Source of the DNA: Chrysoporthe austroafricana
Lineage: Eukaryota > Ascomycota > Sordariomycetes > Diaporthales > Cryphonectriaceae
Reading direction: 5' to 3'
Length of the DNA stretch: 64,000 bases
NCBI GenBank assembly: GCA_001051155.2
Contig: JYIP02000006.1
Location: 3,162,001-3,226,000 of the forward strand
Both the position numbers and the translations under genes were made by a program. Below, one piece after another: positions 62,861 through 64,000 of this stretch (position 1 is its first letter; each line of letters starts with the position of its first letter). The notes under the pieces were generated by a model that saw nothing but the letters and a program-made list of their open reading frames with translations, did not search any database and was not told where the DNA came from.

Positions 62861-63949
62861 TCATGCCGCCGGAGCAGCAGCGGCGTCTGCAGCCGAGGTA
62901 GGTCCGGGCGTTTCTGCCTTCTGCTTCTTGATGGCATCGAGGATCTTGCTTGCGCCCCTCTCCACGAGGATCGACGCGGCCTTCTTGCCGAGGGCATCAG
63001 CAGCCTCCGGATCTGCCACGTCGCCCGTGATCTCGGCCTCGGCGCCATCCTCACCATCGATGCTGACGACCACCGCTCTCAGCCTTAGATTGCTGCCGAC
63101 ACCTCCCTCCCCGGGGACCCAGTGCGTCTCGACGCCAATCGGCACGCTGCAGCCCCCTTCGAGCGTGCGCATGATACTCCGCTCCGCCTCACAAGCTAGC
63201 ATCGTCTCCGTGTCTGAAACAGGCTTCAGCAGGCTCAGCGTTGCCGCATCACCCTCACGGATCTCGATCGCCAGCGCGCCCTGGCCGACCGCGTGCAGCA
63301 TGCCACCGCCCTCGCTCTCGCTGTCCAGGAACTGCCCTATCCGATGCCCCATGTTCATCCTCAACAGTCCCGCCGCGGCGAGAATCGTGGCGTCGAACCC
63401 CAGGCTCTCGTCGTCGCACTTCCTCATTCTTGTATCGATGTTTCCCCTCATATCCTTGAACACCAGCCCCGGGTACTTCCTCCTCAGCTGTGCGGCCCTC
63501 CTCAGACTGCTCGTTCCAATGACGGCACCTTCCGGCAGATCCGCCAGCTTCTTGTACTTGCCCCCGTGCCCGGCCTTGAACACCACCACGTCCCGCGGGT
63601 CCTCACGCTTCGTGATGCACCCAATGGCACAGCCCGTGGGGAGCGTAGTGGGCATATCCTTGAGGCAGTGCAGGATCATGTCGAGCTGGGGCGGGTCGGA
63701 GGTGAGCATGGCCTCGAGCTCGGACGTCCACAGGCCCTTGCCCAGGTTCGGCAGCGGCGTCGTCTTGTCGCGGTCGCCCATCACGGAGACGGTCACGGTC
63801 TCGAAGTTGATGTGCGGGTGGACCTGCTGCAGCTCACCGATCACGATCTCGCACTGCTTGAGGGCGAGGGCGGAGCGTCGTGTGCCTACGCGGACGGTCG
63901 TGCCCGCCGGGAGTGCAGGTGGGGTTGCCGCGGCGGTGATAGCGGCCAT
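62861..63949 (-). CDS. HEM3: Porphobilinogen deaminase (hydroxymethylbilane synthase)
   Basis: Third cytosolic step shared by heme and siroheme synthesis: joins four porphobilinogens into hydroxymethylbilane. 362 residues, one exon, full length. Motifs: RVGTRRSALALKQCE at the N-terminus, GDRDKTTPL, and GKGLWTSELE. The catalytic Asp lies in HCLKDMPTTLP (HxxKDxP). Substrate-binding arginines lie in IGTSSLRRAAQLRRKYP and DMRGNIDTRMRK. The dipyrromethane-anchoring Cys is in RTLEGGCSVPIGV. The N-terminus (MAAITAAATPPALPAG) is short and Ala-rich without a clear targeting signal, fitting a cytosolic enzyme. The C-terminus ends in an Ala-rich tail. The upstream 51 bases to the window end hold part of its promoter. 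Confidence 0.97.
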   Translation of the reverse strand: MAAITAAATPPALPAGTTVRVGTRRSALALKQCEIVIGELQQVHPHINFETVTVSVMGDRDKTTPLPNLGKGLWTSELEAMLTSDPPQLDMILHCLKDMPTTLPTGCAIGCITKREDPRDVVVFKAGHGGKYKKLADLPEGAVIGTSSLRRAAQLRRKYPGLVFKDMRGNIDTRMRKCDDESLGFDATILAAAGLLRMNMGHRIGQFLDSESEGGGMLHAVGQGALAIEIREGDAATLSLLKPVSDTETMLACEAERSIMRTLEGGCSVPIGVETHWVPGEGGVGSNLRLRAVVVSIDGEDGAEAEITGDVADPEAADALGKKAASILVERGASKILDAIKKQKAETPGPTSAADAAAAPAA

Positions 63950-64000
63950 TGTGGGCGGTGGTGGTTGGGGTTTAGATGAGGCACGACAAATCTCTGGGTT

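Noticed and set aside
1..64000. CRISPR arrays, prokaryotic operons, insertion sequences, rRNA
   Set aside because: The window is eukaryotic. No regularly spaced repeats, no transposase with terminal repeats and no rRNA-like sequence were found by eye.

Overview
This window is nuclear DNA from a filamentous ascomycete, most likely a Sordariomycete. Genes are spaced by 0.3-5 kb and carry short GT-AG introns of roughly 50-280 nt. Coding regions are GC-rich with C-ending codons. The proteins include fungal-type forms: a 7TM fungal rhodopsin-like protein, an LCCL membrane protein, a fungal ubiquitin-like ULD protein, Cym1, and Spg1/Tem1. I could not fix the genus. All exon coordinates were derived by hand from reading-frame phase and splice motifs, with no transcript support.

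Layout. 1-5.4 kb: the start of an unrecognised minus-strand gene cut by the window edge, then a CLPTM1-family membrane protein (-). 5.4-10.6 kb: an accessory-looking stretch with a 7TM rhodopsin-like protein (+) and an unrecognised multi-exon gene (+). 10.7-14 kb: an aldo/keto reductase (-) and a conserved-looking acidic protein of unknown function (-). 15.3-21.4 kb: taxilin (-) diverging from the mitochondrial presequence protease Cym1 (+). 21.4-25.7 kb: ornithine decarboxylase (+) behind a long spliced leader. 26.5-27.6 kb: a nitronate monooxygenase-like enzyme (+). 28.8-31.2 kb: a tRNA m3C methyltransferase (-) diverging from Coq10 (+). 32.4-34.8 kb: a long coiled-coil protein with a ubiquitin-like domain (-). 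37.6-42.7 kb: EMC2 (-) diverging from AP-3 delta (+). 43.2-44.8 kb: the queuine tRNA-ribosyltransferase accessory subunit (-). 45.6-47.4 kb: an FAD oxidoreductase (+). 48.5-54.5 kb: the LCCL protein (+), a probable pseudo-hydrolase (+), and a PLAC8 protein with a tandem His/Leu/Asp repeat array (+). 56-57 kb: an Spg1/Tem1 GTPase (-). 61.8-64 kb: glycine cleavage H protein (+) convergent with porphobilinogen deaminase (-).

This is mainly housekeeping DNA and there is no metabolic cluster. Recurrent themes are mitochondria and cofactors (Cym1, Coq10, GcvH, Hem3), tRNA modification (m3C and queuosine), membrane traffic and insertion (CLPTM1, taxilin, EMC2, AP-3), and polyamine synthesis (ODC). 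I saw no rRNA, functional tRNA, CRISPR array or intact transposon.

The most unusual observations are four. The ODC leader lacks any ATG for about 490 nt, yet reads like protein in three successive +1-shifted frames. The PLAC8 protein carries about twelve 17-19-residue repeats. A hydrolase-fold protein has lost its nucleophile serine. Two genes have their start codons split from, or almost isolated from, the rest of the coding sequence by a first intron.
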